Source: Halomonas faecis
GTDB lineage: Bacteria > Pseudomonadota > Gammaproteobacteria > Pseudomonadales > Halomonadaceae
Direction of reading: 5' to 3'
DNA: 64,000 nt
NCBI RefSeq assembly: GCF_010993975.1
Contig: NZ_JAACZO010000032.1
Location: 1 to 64,000, forward strand
Shown: one piece after another, positions 17,194 to 26,322 of the stretch
Layout of the letters: every line of letters begins with the position of its first letter
Position numbering within the stretch: position 1 is the stretch's first letter
Notes under the pieces: model-generated
What the model saw: only the letters and a program-made list of their open reading frames with translations
Databases searched by the model: none
What the model was told of the DNA's origin: nothing
Position numbers and translations under genes: made by a program

Positions 17194-17264
17194 AACTTTT
17201 TGGTTTCCATATTTTGTCTATGAGAAACAACGATCTATGAAAAGACAGGGCAGGCTTTCAGGCA

Positions 17265-18065
17265 ATGACGACGTCACGAGGCAGTAGCGGGAGTGGGCAA
17301 CCTCCCGCCATGAGAGGTGCCGTGGTGGTGACCGGCGGCGGCAAGGGGATCGGGTCGACGATAGCCCGACGCTTTGCCGAGGCGGGCCATCCGGTGCTGA
17401 TCTTCGACCGCGACGAAGCGGCCGCCGCGAGCTGCGCCGACGATATCCGCTCGCAGGGTGGCGTGGCCTCCACGTACGTGGGCTCGGTGACCTCCGAGGA
17501 GGACGTGGCCCAGGCCATGCAGGTGGCTGCCGATCGCTACGGGCGGCTGGCGGTGTTGGTCAACAACGCCGGCATTTCCTGCAACCGGCCGACGCTGGAG
17601 CTGGAGCTCGACGAGTGGCGGCGCACCCTGGACGTCAACTTGACCGGAGTCTTCCTGTGCGCGCGCGAGTTCGCCCGGCGGGTATCGGCCGGCGACACCG
17701 AGAGCGTGATTCTCAACCTGTGTTCCATGTACGGCGTCGTTGCCGCCCCCAACCGGCTGGGGTACTGCGCGACCAAGAGCGGCGTGGCGATGATGACCCA
17801 GTCGTTGGCGGTGGAGTGGGCGGAGCTCAACATCCGCGTCAATGCCATCGCGCCGGGCTACATTCGCACGGCGCTGCTCGAGGAGCTCATCGCCGATGGA
17901 CGCGTGGATGCCGAGGCGCTGCTGGCACGGACTCCCCAGAAACGGTTCGGCACCGTCGAGGAAGTCGCGGACCTGGCGTTCTTTCTGGCGTCTCCCGAGA
18001 CGCGCTTCATGACGGGGCAGATCGTCGGACTGGATGGCGGCTGGACCGCCAATGGCTACCTGTAA
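17265..18065 (+). CDS. Short-chain dehydrogenase/reductase (SDR)
   Basis: This 266-residue SDR has an intact cofactor motif (VVTGGGKGIGSTIARRFAEAG), NNAG, a Ser in NLCSMYG and the catalytic YCATKSG. An Asp after the second strand (FDRDEAA) favours NAD. It precedes the 2-oxoacid dehydrogenase genes by 25 bases and probably supplies their keto substrate by oxidising a hydroxy compound, as acetoin/butanediol dehydrogenases do in acetoin clusters; this is inference. ATG 17310 (at RGAVVVTGG) is an alternative start that would remove a low-complexity leader. Confidence 0.86.
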   Translation: MTTSRGSSGSGQPPAMRGAVVVTGGGKGIGSTIARRFAEAGHPVLIFDRDEAAAASCADDIRSQGGVASTYVGSVTSEEDVAQAMQVAADRYGRLAVLVNNAGISCNRPTLELELDEWRRTLDVNLTGVFLCAREFARRVSAGDTESVILNLCSMYGVVAAPNRLGYCATKSGVAMMTQSLAVEWAELNIRVNAIAPGYIRTALLEELIADGRVDAEALLARTPQKRFGTVEEVADLAFFLASPETRFMTGQIVGLDGGWTANGYL

Positions 18066-18090
18066 CGCACCTTATCGAGAGGAGATTGAT

Positions 18091-20274
18091 ATGCCCCGTT
18101 CCCGCAAGCTGACGGTTCAGGCGCCCTGGCGCGAGCTCGCGACCACCGAGCGCGATTGGCAACGTGCGGATGCCTCGCTGTTGGCGACCACGCTGGTGAG
18201 CCTGCATCTGATTCGGGCGTTCGAAGAGAAGGTGCTGGAGCTGGCGGGGCAGGGCCTGGTTCACGGCCCGGCCCACTCGAGCATCGGTCAGGAGGGCGGT
18301 GCGGTCGGTTCGGCGCTGGCGCTGCGCAGCTCGGATCAGATCAACGGCTCGCATCGTGCCCACCATCAGTTCCTGGCCAAGAGCCTGCATTTCGTGGCGC
18401 CGCAAGGCCTGGACCCGGCGCAGCCGGTAAGCGAATCCACTCAAGCGCTGCTGCAGCGCACGCTGGCGGAAATCATGGGGCTGTCCCAGGGGTTCTGCCG
18501 TGGGCGTGGCGGCTCCATGCACCTGCGCTGGGCGGATGCCGGGGTGTTGGGCACCAATGCCATCGTCGGCGGTGGCGTGCCGATGGCGGCGGGTGCCGCC
18601 TGGGCGCATCGCCGCGCGGGCACGGGCGACGTGGCGGTGACCTATTTCGGCGACGGCGCGGTGAACATCGGCTCGGTGCTGGAGACCATGAACCTGGCGG
18701 CGGCCTGGAAGCTGCCGCTGTGCTTCTTCATCGAGAACAACCGCTATGCCGTCTCCACGGAGGTCGGCGAGGTGACGGCCGAGGCGCGCCTGTCGTCGCG
18801 GGGCCAGGCTTTCGGGATTCCCGCCTGGAAGGTGGATGGCATGGACCCGCTGGCGGTGCACCTGGCGACGCAGGAGGCGCTGGCCATCATGCGCGACGGC
18901 GGCGGGCCGACCCTCATCGAAGCCGACGTCTACCGTTTCTTCCACCAGAACGGCCCGTTGCCCGGCAGCGCCTTCGGCTATCGCACCAAGGAGGAGGAGG
19001 CCGAATGGCGCGGCCGCGATCCTCTGGATCGGGTCGCCAACCAGATGATCGAGCGGCGGCTGATCGACGAGGCCGGGGTGGCCGGCCTGCGCGAGCGGGC
19101 CCGGAGCGCCATGGAGCGCGCCGCGGCCGAGCTGCTGGACACCCGCGGCAAGAAACCCGCGGTGCGTGCCGATCTGTGGCCCTCGCCCGATTTCCGCGAC
19201 GCTCACGTGCGCGGCGACCTCTCCGAGCTGGCGTCGGCCCGTTACGTGGAGCAAGAGGCCTACGGCGGCACGCTGGAGTCGCGCAAGTTCGTCGACAGCG
19301 TGGCCGAGGTGATGCATCGGCGCATGGAGAGCGACGAGCGCATCGTGGTGATGGGCGAGGACGTGCACCGCCTGAAGGGCGGCACCAACGGGGCGACCCG
19401 CGGCCTGGCCCAGGCGTTTCCGGAGCGCTGCCTGGGCACGCCGATCAGCGAGAACGCCTTCGCTGGGCTGGGGGGCGGCATCGCCATGGATGGCCGCTAT
19501 CGCCCGGTGGTGGAGTTCATGTATCCGGACTTCATGTGGGTGGCCGCCGACCAGGTCTTCAACCAGATCGCCAAGGCACGGCATATGTTCGGCGGCGACA
19601 GCGCCATGCCGCTGGTGCTGCGCACCAAGGTGGCCATGGGGACCGGCTACGGTTCCCAGCACTCGATGGACCCCGCCGGCATCTTCGCTACGTCGCCGGG
19701 CTGGCGGATCGTCGCGCCCAGCACGCCGTACGACTACGTGGGCCTGATGAACAGCGCCCTGCAGTGCGAGGATCCGGTGCTGGTCATCGAACACACCGAT
19801 CTCTACAACGCCAAGTTCCCGAGCCCGGTGGACGACCTTGACTACTGCATTCCCCTGGGCAAGGCCAAGGTGGCGAGGCCCGGCAGGGACGTGACCGTGC
19901 TGACCTACCTCTCCATGGTGGCGCCCTGCGTCGAGGCGGCGGAGCGGCTGGGCGTGGATGCCGAGGTCATCGATCTGCGCAGCCTGGATCGCGCCGGCCT
20001 CGACTGGGAGACCATCGGCGACAGCATTCGTCGCACCAACAACGTGCTGGTGGTGGAACAGGGCTCGTTGGGTACGGCCTACGGCGTGCTGCTGGGCGAC
20101 GAGGTTCAGCGCCGCTTCCTGGACTGGCTCGACCAGCCGGTGCAGCGCGTGCACGGCGGCGAAGCCTCGCCGAGCATCTCCCAGGTGCTGGAGCGCGCCG
20201 CCTGTGCGGGCCCCGAGGAGATCGAGGCCGGCATGCGGCAGGTGATGACGGCGCAGGGCCGTCCGCTGGACTGA
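18091..20274 (+). CDS. Fused E1alpha-E1beta subunit of a 2-oxoacid / acetoin-type dehydrogenase complex
   Basis: The 727-residue protein joins two normally separate subunits. Residues 1 to about 350 are E1alpha, with ThDP motif VTYFGDGAVNIGSVLETM and IENN (about 184-217). Residues from about 390 on are E1beta, with SVAEVMHRRMESDERIVVMGEDV, a GTPISENAFAGLG segment and a C-terminal transketolase-like domain. E1 decarboxylates a 2-oxoacid, or cleaves acetoin, and transfers the acyl unit to the lipoyl group of E2. A GAGAGGAG ribosome site supports ATG 18091. The alpha half carries RGRGGSMHL, as in acetoin and branched-chain E1 subunits. E2 and E3 follow. Substrate is unproven; acetoin or a related diketone fits the two SDRs nearby. 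Confidence 0.88.
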   Translation: MPRSRKLTVQAPWRELATTERDWQRADASLLATTLVSLHLIRAFEEKVLELAGQGLVHGPAHSSIGQEGGAVGSALALRSSDQINGSHRAHHQFLAKSLHFVAPQGLDPAQPVSESTQALLQRTLAEIMGLSQGFCRGRGGSMHLRWADAGVLGTNAIVGGGVPMAAGAAWAHRRAGTGDVAVTYFGDGAVNIGSVLETMNLAAAWKLPLCFFIENNRYAVSTEVGEVTAEARLSSRGQAFGIPAWKVDGMDPLAVHLATQEALAIMRDGGGPTLIEADVYRFFHQNGPLPGSAFGYRTKEEEAEWRGRDPLDRVANQMIERRLIDEAGVAGLRERARSAMERAAAELLDTRGKKPAVRADLWPSPDFRDAHVRGDLSELASARYVEQEAYGGTLESRKFVDSVAEVMHRRMESDERIVVMGEDVHRLKGGTNGATRGLAQAFPERCLGTPISENAFAGLGGGIAMDGRYRPVVEFMYPDFMWVAADQVFNQIAKARHMFGGDSAMPLVLRTKVAMGTGYGSQHSMDPAGIFATSPGWRIVAPSTPYDYVGLMNSALQCEDPVLVIEHTDLYNAKFPSPVDDLDYCIPLGKAKVARPGRDVTVLTYLSMVAPCVEAAERLGVDAEVIDLRSLDRAGLDWETIGDSIRRTNNVLVVEQGSLGTAYGVLLGDEVQRRFLDWLDQPVQRVHGGEASPSISQVLERAACAGPEEIEAGMRQVMTAQGRPLD

Positions 20275-20393
20275 ACCGGAAACCACGCAATGCAACCACG
20301 AGCTCCCCAGACGGTGAGGGGCGATGCCCCGGCGCTCGTTGACAATCGTGATCGCTGGGCCGGCTGGCCCGGCATCGTGCAGGAGGCCTGAAC

Positions 20394-21686
20394 ATGGCAA
20401 TCGAGATCAAGCTGCCGTCGGTCGCCGCCGGCATGGAAGAGGCGACCCTGGTGCGCTGGGTCAAATCCGAGGGGGAGTCGGTCGCCAAGGGCGAGACCCT
20501 GGCGGAGCTGGAAACCGACAAGGCGGTCATGGAAGTGGAGGCCGAGGCGAGCGGCGTGCTGGGCCGGGTGCTGGTGCCCGGCAACACCGATGGTGTGCCG
20601 GTGGGCACCGTCATCGGCGTGTTGATGGAACCGGGCGAGGAGGCGTCGGCACTGGCGGACTACCCGGCCGAGCCGCCGGCAGCGGCCGAGCCGTCGCCGG
20701 CCGGCGCACCGGATGGTGCGCCCGCCGATACCCCCCGATCCGACCGCGCCGACACCGCGCCGGTGCCGCGTTCGCCCCGGGTGGCCGAGGGAGCGGAAGG
20801 CCGCGTCTTTGCCAGTCCGCTGGCTCGACGCCTGGCGGCGGAGCGGGGCATCGCGCTGGAGGGAATCGAGGGCAGCGGCCCCCATGGGCGGATCGTCCGG
20901 CTCGACGTGGAGCGGGCCCGGGAAGGTGCAGCGGCCACTACGCCGACGGCAGAGGACGCACCGCTCGAGGGGGCCGAAACGCCGACCCACGAGCGGGTCG
21001 AGGCGATTCCGCACAGCGGCATGCGCAAGACCATCGCCCGGCGGCTGAGCGAATCGAAGCAGCAGGTGCCGCATTTCTACCTGACGATCGACTGCCTGCT
21101 GGACGATATTCTCGACCTTCGCGAGCGGCTCAATGCCAAGGGCGAGCGGGCCGAGCCGCGGTATCGACTATCGGTCAACGATTTCGTGGCCTTCGCCGTG
21201 GCCAAGGCGCTGCGCCGCGTGCCGGAAGTCAACGCCCGCTGGAGCGACGAGGCGATCCTGCAGTACCGCGACATCGACATCTGCGTGGCGGTGGCGACGT
21301 CGGGAGGGCTGGTGACGCCGGTCGTCCGCGAGGCGGATCGCAAGGGGTTGGCGGCGCTTTCCGGCGAGATCCGCGAGTTGGCTCACCGGGCCCGCGACGG
21401 CAAGCTGGCGCCGGCCGATTATCAGGGAGGCGGGTTCACGATATCCAACCTGGGCATGTACGGCGTTCGCGAGTTCGCCGCCATCGTCAATCCGCCCCAG
21501 GCGGCCATCCTCGCCGTGGGGGCGGTGGAGAAGCGGCCGGTGGTGCGCAATGACCAGCTGGCCGTGGGCAGCCTGATGACGTTGACGCTGTCGGCCGATC
21601 ATCGCGTGGTGGACGGTGCCGTCGGGGCACGGTTTCTCGCCGAGCTCAAGGCGTTGCTCGAAGATCCGCTCGAACTGCTGGTATAG
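20394..21686 (+). CDS. Dihydrolipoamide acyltransferase (E2)
   Basis: This 430-residue E2 has one lipoyl domain with the lipoylated Lys (K43) in LETDKAVMEVE, then a Pro/Ala-rich linker. A peripheral-subunit-binding domain follows (ASPLARRLAAERGI to GSGPHGRIVRLDV, about 140-172). The catalytic domain ends in DHRVVDGAVGARFL, with the active-site His near 403. It accepts the acyl group from the fused E1 and passes it to CoA. It lies 119 bases after E1; that gap has no obvious gene. The catalytic core and one lipoyl domain match AcoC and branched-chain E2 proteins more than the multi-lipoyl pyruvate E2. Confidence 0.92.
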   Translation: MAIEIKLPSVAAGMEEATLVRWVKSEGESVAKGETLAELETDKAVMEVEAEASGVLGRVLVPGNTDGVPVGTVIGVLMEPGEEASALADYPAEPPAAAEPSPAGAPDGAPADTPRSDRADTAPVPRSPRVAEGAEGRVFASPLARRLAAERGIALEGIEGSGPHGRIVRLDVERAREGAAATTPTAEDAPLEGAETPTHERVEAIPHSGMRKTIARRLSESKQQVPHFYLTIDCLLDDILDLRERLNAKGERAEPRYRLSVNDFVAFAVAKALRRVPEVNARWSDEAILQYRDIDICVAVATSGGLVTPVVREADRKGLAALSGEIRELAHRARDGKLAPADYQGGGFTISNLGMYGVREFAAIVNPPQAAILAVGAVEKRPVVRNDQLAVGSLMTLTLSADHRVVDGAVGARFLAELKALLEDPLELLV

Positions 21687-21695
21687 GAGACCGCA

Positions 21696-23090
21696 ATGGC
21701 GCAGTTTCAAGTTCTCATCGTCGGCGCCGGCCCGGGTGGCTACGTGGCGGCGATTCGTGCGGCTCAACTGGGGTTCGCCACGGCCATCGTCGAACGCGCC
21801 GAGCTCGGCGGCGTGTGCCTCAACTGGGGGTGCATTCCCACCAAGACGCTGCTGCGTTCGGCCGAGTTGTATCGCCAGGCGCAAGCGAGCGGCTCGTTCG
21901 GTGTGGTGCTGGATGGCACGGTGCGGTTCGACATCCGGGCCGCCGTCGCCCATTCCCGCGAGGTGGCGGGCCGGCTGAACCGTGGCGTGCGCGGCCTGCT
22001 CAAGAAGCATGGCGTGCAGGTGCTGCCGGGCCAGGCGAGCCTGCAAGGCCAGGGCCGGGTGCGTATCGAGGGCGGCGACGGTACGCAGCAGGTGAGCGCC
22101 GATCATATCGTGCTGGCCACCGGCGCCCGGCCGCGCGAACTGCCAGGCTTCACGCCGGATGGCGAATGCATCTGGACGGCCCGCGAGGCGATGACGCCCC
22201 AGGCCCTGCCCGATTCGTTGACCGTCATCGGGGCCGGGGCGATCGGCGTGGAGTTCGCCAGTTTCTATGCGGCGCTGGGCGTCGAGGTCACCCTGCTGGA
22301 AGCGGCGGAGCGGATCGTGCCGCAGGAGGACGAAGAGATCGCCGCTCATCTGCAGGCACGCCTCGCCGAACAGGGCATCGACGTTCACGTCGGTGTGCGG
22401 GCCGAGGCGCCGGAGGTGATGGCCTCGGGGGTGCGAATGTCGGTCGACGCGGCGGGCGTGCGGTTCGACCATCACAGCGAGAAGGTGATAGTGGCGGCGG
22501 GCATCGTCGGCAATGTCGAGGATCTGGGGCTGGAAAACACGGCGGTGCAGGTGGAAAAGCGCCATATCGTGGTGGATCGCTGGTCGGCCACCGGCGAGCC
22601 GGGGGTCTACGCCATCGGCGATGTGGCCGGTCCGCCATGGCTCGCCCACAAGGCCAGCCATGAGGGGCTGGCCTGCATCGAGCGGATTGCGGGGCTTGCC
22701 GATGCGCATGCGCTGGATCCCGAAGCCGTTCCCAGCTGCACCTACTGTCACCCTCAGGTGGCCAGCGTGGGGCTGACGGAAGCGCTAGCCCGGGAGCGCG
22801 GCCATGCGGTCAGCGTCGGCCGCTTTTCCTTCGTGGGCAATGGCAAGGCCCTGGCGCTGGGCGACTCGCAGGGTTTCGTCAAGACGGTCATGGATGCGCA
22901 CAGCGGCGAGCTGCTGGGGGCGCACCTGATCGGGCCGGACGTGACCGAGCTGATCGGCACCTATGCGCTGGGGCGGACTCTGGAAACGACGGAGCTGGAG
23001 ATCATGCGCACGGTCTTTCCCCATCCGACGCTGTCGGAAGCCCTGCACGAGTCAGTCCTGGCCGCCTTCGACCGGGGGATTCACTTGTAG
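21696..23090 (+). CDS. lpdA: Dihydrolipoyl dehydrogenase (E3)
   Basis: This 464-residue flavoprotein disulfide reductase reoxidises the dihydrolipoyl group of E2 with NAD. FAD motif: VLIVGAGPGGYVAAIRAAQL. Redox disulfide: C41 and C46 in GGVCLNWGCIPTK. NAD motif: VIGAGAIGVEFASFYAALG. The C-terminal interface has the catalytic H443 and E448 in FPHPTLSEALHES. It starts nine bases after E2. Its last 39 bases overlap the end of the convergent CitE-like gene. The symbol names the enzyme class; a dedicated complex-specific copy is likely. Confidence 0.93.
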   Translation: MAQFQVLIVGAGPGGYVAAIRAAQLGFATAIVERAELGGVCLNWGCIPTKTLLRSAELYRQAQASGSFGVVLDGTVRFDIRAAVAHSREVAGRLNRGVRGLLKKHGVQVLPGQASLQGQGRVRIEGGDGTQQVSADHIVLATGARPRELPGFTPDGECIWTAREAMTPQALPDSLTVIGAGAIGVEFASFYAALGVEVTLLEAAERIVPQEDEEIAAHLQARLAEQGIDVHVGVRAEAPEVMASGVRMSVDAAGVRFDHHSEKVIVAAGIVGNVEDLGLENTAVQVEKRHIVVDRWSATGEPGVYAIGDVAGPPWLAHKASHEGLACIERIAGLADAHALDPEAVPSCTYCHPQVASVGLTEALARERGHAVSVGRFSFVGNGKALALGDSQGFVKTVMDAHSGELLGAHLIGPDVTELIGTYALGRTLETTELEIMRTVFPHPTLSEALHESVLAAFDRGIHL

Positions 23091-23906
23091 CGACTCGGCA
23101 CGGGCCAGGAGCGATCTGGCGCGTGCGATCACCGGCGCATCGACCATCCGGCCGTCCAACTGGAAGGCGCTGTCACCCTCATCGGCACGAGCGACGACGC
23201 GTGCGGCCCAGTCCAGGGTGGCGGCATCGGGTGTGAAGGCGGGATGAATGGCGGATAGCTGCCGGGGGTGAATGCACAGCATGCCGGCGAAGCCCATCTC
23301 GGCAGCCCGCCGGGCCACCGACTCCACCCTCGCCAGGTCGTCGATCTCGGGAACCACGCTCTCCAGCGGAGGCGCCAGGCCGGCAGCGCTCGAGGCCACG
23401 ACGAGCTGGTAGCGGCACTGGTCGAGCATGCTTTCGGCGCCTGGCGTGCCGGCGATCAGGTCGAGCTCGGTGGCCATGTCCAGCGCACCGAAGCTCACTC
23501 TGGCCACGCCGTGGGCCTGACACAGCTGGGGGAGTGCGAGGAGTCCCTTGGCCGTCTCTATCAAGGGGTACACGGGCTTGCCGGTGTCGCTGACCCGCGC
23601 CACTGCCTCGAGGGTTTCCGCCTTGGGCAGCATGACGGCGACGATACCGGAGTGCTTGGCGCACAGTGCCAGGTCGGCGTCGAAGGCGTCGCTGGAAACG
23701 GCGTTGATACGTACCAGCAAGCGAGCGTCCGGCGTCTTGACGAGGAAGTCGTCGAGCCATTGCCGAGCGTTTTCCTTGTCATCGGGGGCGACGGCATCTT
23801 CCAGGTCGACGATGACGCCATCGGCATCGCTGGCCAGGGCCTTGGCGATGCGCTCGGGGCGTGATGCCGGCACGAACAATAGCGAGCGATGTAAGGCAAG
23901 GGGCAT
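23052..23906 (-). CDS. CitE/HpcH-family lyase (citramalyl-CoA-lyase-like)
   Basis: This 284-residue TIM-barrel lyase has the family signatures RSLLFVPASRPERIAKAL, ADGVIVDLEDAVAPDDKENA and LVRINAV, with the Mg-binding acidic residues present. Members cleave citramalyl-CoA, malyl-CoA or citryl-CoA to acetyl-CoA plus a 2-oxoacid. Beside a CaiB/BaiF CoA-transferase and a MaoC-type hydratase, citramalyl-CoA lyase (giving acetyl-CoA and pyruvate) is the favoured reading. It is the last gene of the reverse-strand operon. Start choice: ATG 23906 has a GGAG site; ATG 23942, overlapping the previous stop as ATGA, is possible. Confidence 0.82.
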   Translation of the reverse strand: MPLALHRSLLFVPASRPERIAKALASDADGVIVDLEDAVAPDDKENARQWLDDFLVKTPDARLLVRINAVSSDAFDADLALCAKHSGIVAVMLPKAETLEAVARVSDTGKPVYPLIETAKGLLALPQLCQAHGVARVSFGALDMATELDLIAGTPGAESMLDQCRYQLVVASSAAGLAPPLESVVPEIDDLARVESVARRAAEMGFAGMLCIHPRQLSAIHPAFTPDAATLDWAARVVARADEGDSAFQLDGRMVDAPVIARARSLLARAESLQVNPPVEGGQD

Positions 23907-23938
23907 GGTCGTTGTCTCCGGGAGGTGAGCGACTCGGT

Positions 23939-25138
23939 TCATATGACGCCCTGGGTTTTCAGGCGCTGGATTTCGCTGTCGCGGTAACCGAGCTCCTCCA
24001 GAATTCGCTCGCTGTGTTCTCCGAGAGCCGGGACGGCGTCCATCCGGGCCTGGAAGGCGTTGCTGCGCCCCGGTGGCAACAGGGCCGGTAGCTCACCGAC
24101 CGGACTCTCGATGGTGGTCCAGCGTTGCCGGGCTGCCAGCTGCGGGTGCTGCCAAACGCCGTGCATGTCGTTGACATGGGCGTTGGCGATTTGCGCCTTT
24201 TCCAATCGTTCGATGACCTCGTCGGCGGTCAGGTCGGCGAAGGCTTGGCAGATGAGCCGGTGCAGGCTGTCGCGGTTGGCCGAACGCTGGGCGTTGCTGG
24301 CGTAGCGTGGATCGCTGGCCAGCCCGGGATCGCCCAGGACGCGTTCGCAGAAGGCTTGCCATTCGCGCTCGTTCTGCAGGCCCAGCATCATCGCGCGGCC
24401 GTCGCCGGCCGGAAAGGGGCCATAGGGGTAGATGGTGGCGTGCGAAGCGCCGGCGCGCGGCGGCGGTTCCGCTCCCTGATAGGCGTAGTAGAGCGGATAG
24501 CCCATCCACTCGACCAGGGTTTCCAGCATGGAGACGTCGATGTGACTTCCCTCGCCAGTCTGCTGGCGCAGCATCAGCGCGGAAAGGATGCTGCTGTAGG
24601 CGTACATGCCTGCCGAGATGTCGGCGATCGAGCAGCCGGCCTTGGCCATGCCGTCCTCGTCCGGGGTGCCGGTGGTGCTGAGAAAGCCGGCTTCGCTCTG
24701 GATCAGCAGGTCGTAGGCTTTTTTCCGTCGATAGGGGCCGTCGCTGCCGTAGCCGGAAATGTCGCAGACGATGAGCTGGGGGAAGCGCTCGTGCAGGGTC
24801 TCGAAGGAGAGACAGAGGCGCGCTGCGGCGCCGGGCGCGAGGTTCTGTACCAGAACATCGGTGCTTTCGAGCAATCGGTCGAGAACGTCGTTGGCGTCGG
24901 GCGACTTCACATCCAGGGTCAGGCTCTCCTTGGAGCGGTTCGTCCAGACGAAGTGCGAGGCCATGCCGGCGACTCGCTCATCGTAGGCGCGCGCAAAGTC
25001 GCCGCTGCCGGGGCGTTCGATCTTGATCACGCGGGCGCCCAGATCGGCCAGCTGTCGCGTGCAGAAGGGGGCGGCGATGGCATGCTCGAGGCTGACGACG
25101 GTGATGCGGTCGAGGGGGCGAGGGCGCTGTGGGTCCAT
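23939..25138 (-). CDS. CaiB/BaiF-family (class III) CoA-transferase
   Basis: This 399-residue class III CoA-transferase would activate a carboxylic acid with CoA from a donor such as succinyl-CoA. The N-terminus has ITVVSLEHAIAAPFCTRQLA and ADLGARVIKIERPGSGDFAR. The catalytic Asp is in SIADISAGMYAYSSILSAL, followed by GEGSHIDVSMLET. Length matches the family. It lies 20 bases after the acyl-CoA dehydrogenase gene and feeds the lyase that follows. In the gene context an itaconate, mesaconate or methylsuccinate CoA-transferase is plausible. Start choice: ATG 25138 with a GGAG site; a longer frame exists but overlaps the neighbour. Confidence 0.88.
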   Translation of the reverse strand: MDPQRPRPLDRITVVSLEHAIAAPFCTRQLADLGARVIKIERPGSGDFARAYDERVAGMASHFVWTNRSKESLTLDVKSPDANDVLDRLLESTDVLVQNLAPGAAARLCLSFETLHERFPQLIVCDISGYGSDGPYRRKKAYDLLIQSEAGFLSTTGTPDEDGMAKAGCSIADISAGMYAYSSILSALMLRQQTGEGSHIDVSMLETLVEWMGYPLYYAYQGAEPPPRAGASHATIYPYGPFPAGDGRAMMLGLQNEREWQAFCERVLGDPGLASDPRYASNAQRSANRDSLHRLICQAFADLTADEVIERLEKAQIANAHVNDMHGVWQHPQLAARQRWTTIESPVGELPALLPPGRSNAFQARMDAVPALGEHSERILEELGYRDSEIQRLKTQGVI

Positions 25139-25158
25139 CGAGTCTATCTCCGTATCGG

Positions 25159-26322
25159 TCAGAACGAGCGGGGCAGGTCGAGCAGATGCTCGGCAACGTA
25201 GGACAGGATCAGGTTGGTCGAGATGGGAGCCACCTGGTAGAGCCGCGTTTCGCGGAACTTGCGCTCCACGTCGTACTCGGCAGCGAAACCGAATCCCCCG
25301 TGGGTCTGAAGACAGACATTGGCAGCCTTCCATGAGGCTTCGGCGGCCAGGTACTTGGCCATGTTGGCACTGGCGCCGGCCGGCTGGCCGTTGTCGTACT
25401 CATGGCAGGCGCGCCAGCGCATGAGGTCGGCGGCTTCCACGTCGATGTGGGCTTCGGCGATCGGGAACTGCACGCCCTGGTTCTTGCCGATGGGGCGGCC
25501 GAAGACCTCGCGCTCGCGTGCGTAGTGGCTGGCCTTCTCGATGAACCAGCGGCCGTCTCCGATGCATTCGGCAGCGATCAGGGCACGCTCGGCATTGAGG
25601 CCGTCGATGATGTAGCGAAAGCCCATTCCCTCTTCCCCGATCAGGCTGTCGGCGGGTATTTCCAGATCGTCGAAGAACAGTTCGTTCGTTTCGTGATTGA
25701 CCATGTTGGCAATGGGCTGAACGCTCAGGCCGTTGCCGATGGCCTGGTGAAGATCGACCAGGAATATCGACATCCCAAGCGATTTGCGCGTCACCTGATC
25801 CAGCGGAGTCGTGCGTGCCAGAAGAATCATGAGATCCGAGTGCTGGATGCGCGAGATCCACACTTTCTGGCCATTGACGATGTACTTGTCGCCGCGTCGT
25901 ACCGCCGTGGTCTTGATCCGGGTCGTATCCGTGCCAGTGGTCGGTTCGGTGACGCCCATGGATTGCAGGCGAAGTTCCCCCGCGGCGATCTTGGGGAGGT
26001 AGGCCTGCTTTTGGGCCTCGCTGCCGTGCTTGAGCAGGGTGAACATGTTGTACATCTGGCCGTGCACCGTGCCGGAGTTGCCGCCACAGCGGTTGACTTC
26101 CTCGAGGATCACCGAGGCCTCGGTGAGTCCCAGGCCCGATCCGCCGTACTCTTCGGGAATCATGGCGGCCAGCCAGCCGGCTTCGGTCAGCGCTTCGACG
26201 AAAGCTTCGGGAAAGGCCTTGCATTCGTCGATGCGGCGCCAGTAGGCGTCGTCGAAATTGGCGCAGAGGCTACGTACGCCGTCGCGTAGCGCATTGAGCG
26301 AGTCGGTATCGTGGCTGAACAT
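25159..26322 (-). CDS. Acyl-CoA dehydrogenase-family flavoprotein
   Basis: This 387-residue enzyme has the ACAD fold: MIPEEYGGSGLGLTEASVIL, the FAD-binding QSMGVTEPTTGTDTTRIKTT and VWISRIQHSD, then QTHGGFGFAAEYDVERKFRE near the C-terminus. The usual IYEGTxEI end motif with its catalytic Glu is replaced by LYQVAPISTNLILSY, a variant seen in ACADs next to CaiB/BaiF transferases. The base may therefore lie elsewhere, or the reaction may differ. It would oxidise a saturated acyl-CoA (for example methylsuccinyl-CoA) to the enoyl-CoA used by the hydratase. Its ATG overlaps the hydratase stop (TGATG), with an AAGGAG site. Confidence 0.86.
   Translation of the reverse strand: MFSHDTDSLNALRDGVRSLCANFDDAYWRRIDECKAFPEAFVEALTEAGWLAAMIPEEYGGSGLGLTEASVILEEVNRCGGNSGTVHGQMYNMFTLLKHGSEAQKQAYLPKIAAGELRLQSMGVTEPTTGTDTTRIKTTAVRRGDKYIVNGQKVWISRIQHSDLMILLARTTPLDQVTRKSLGMSIFLVDLHQAIGNGLSVQPIANMVNHETNELFFDDLEIPADSLIGEEGMGFRYIIDGLNAERALIAAECIGDGRWFIEKASHYAREREVFGRPIGKNQGVQFPIAEAHIDVEAADLMRWRACHEYDNGQPAGASANMAKYLAAEASWKAANVCLQTHGGFGFAAEYDVERKFRETRLYQVAPISTNLILSYVAEHLLDLPRSF

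Noticed and set aside
18007..20400. 797-residue open frame on the reverse strand
   Set aside because: It is opposite the fused E1 gene, is rich in His, Arg and Gln with no recognisable domain, and results from the codon bias of a GC-rich gene.
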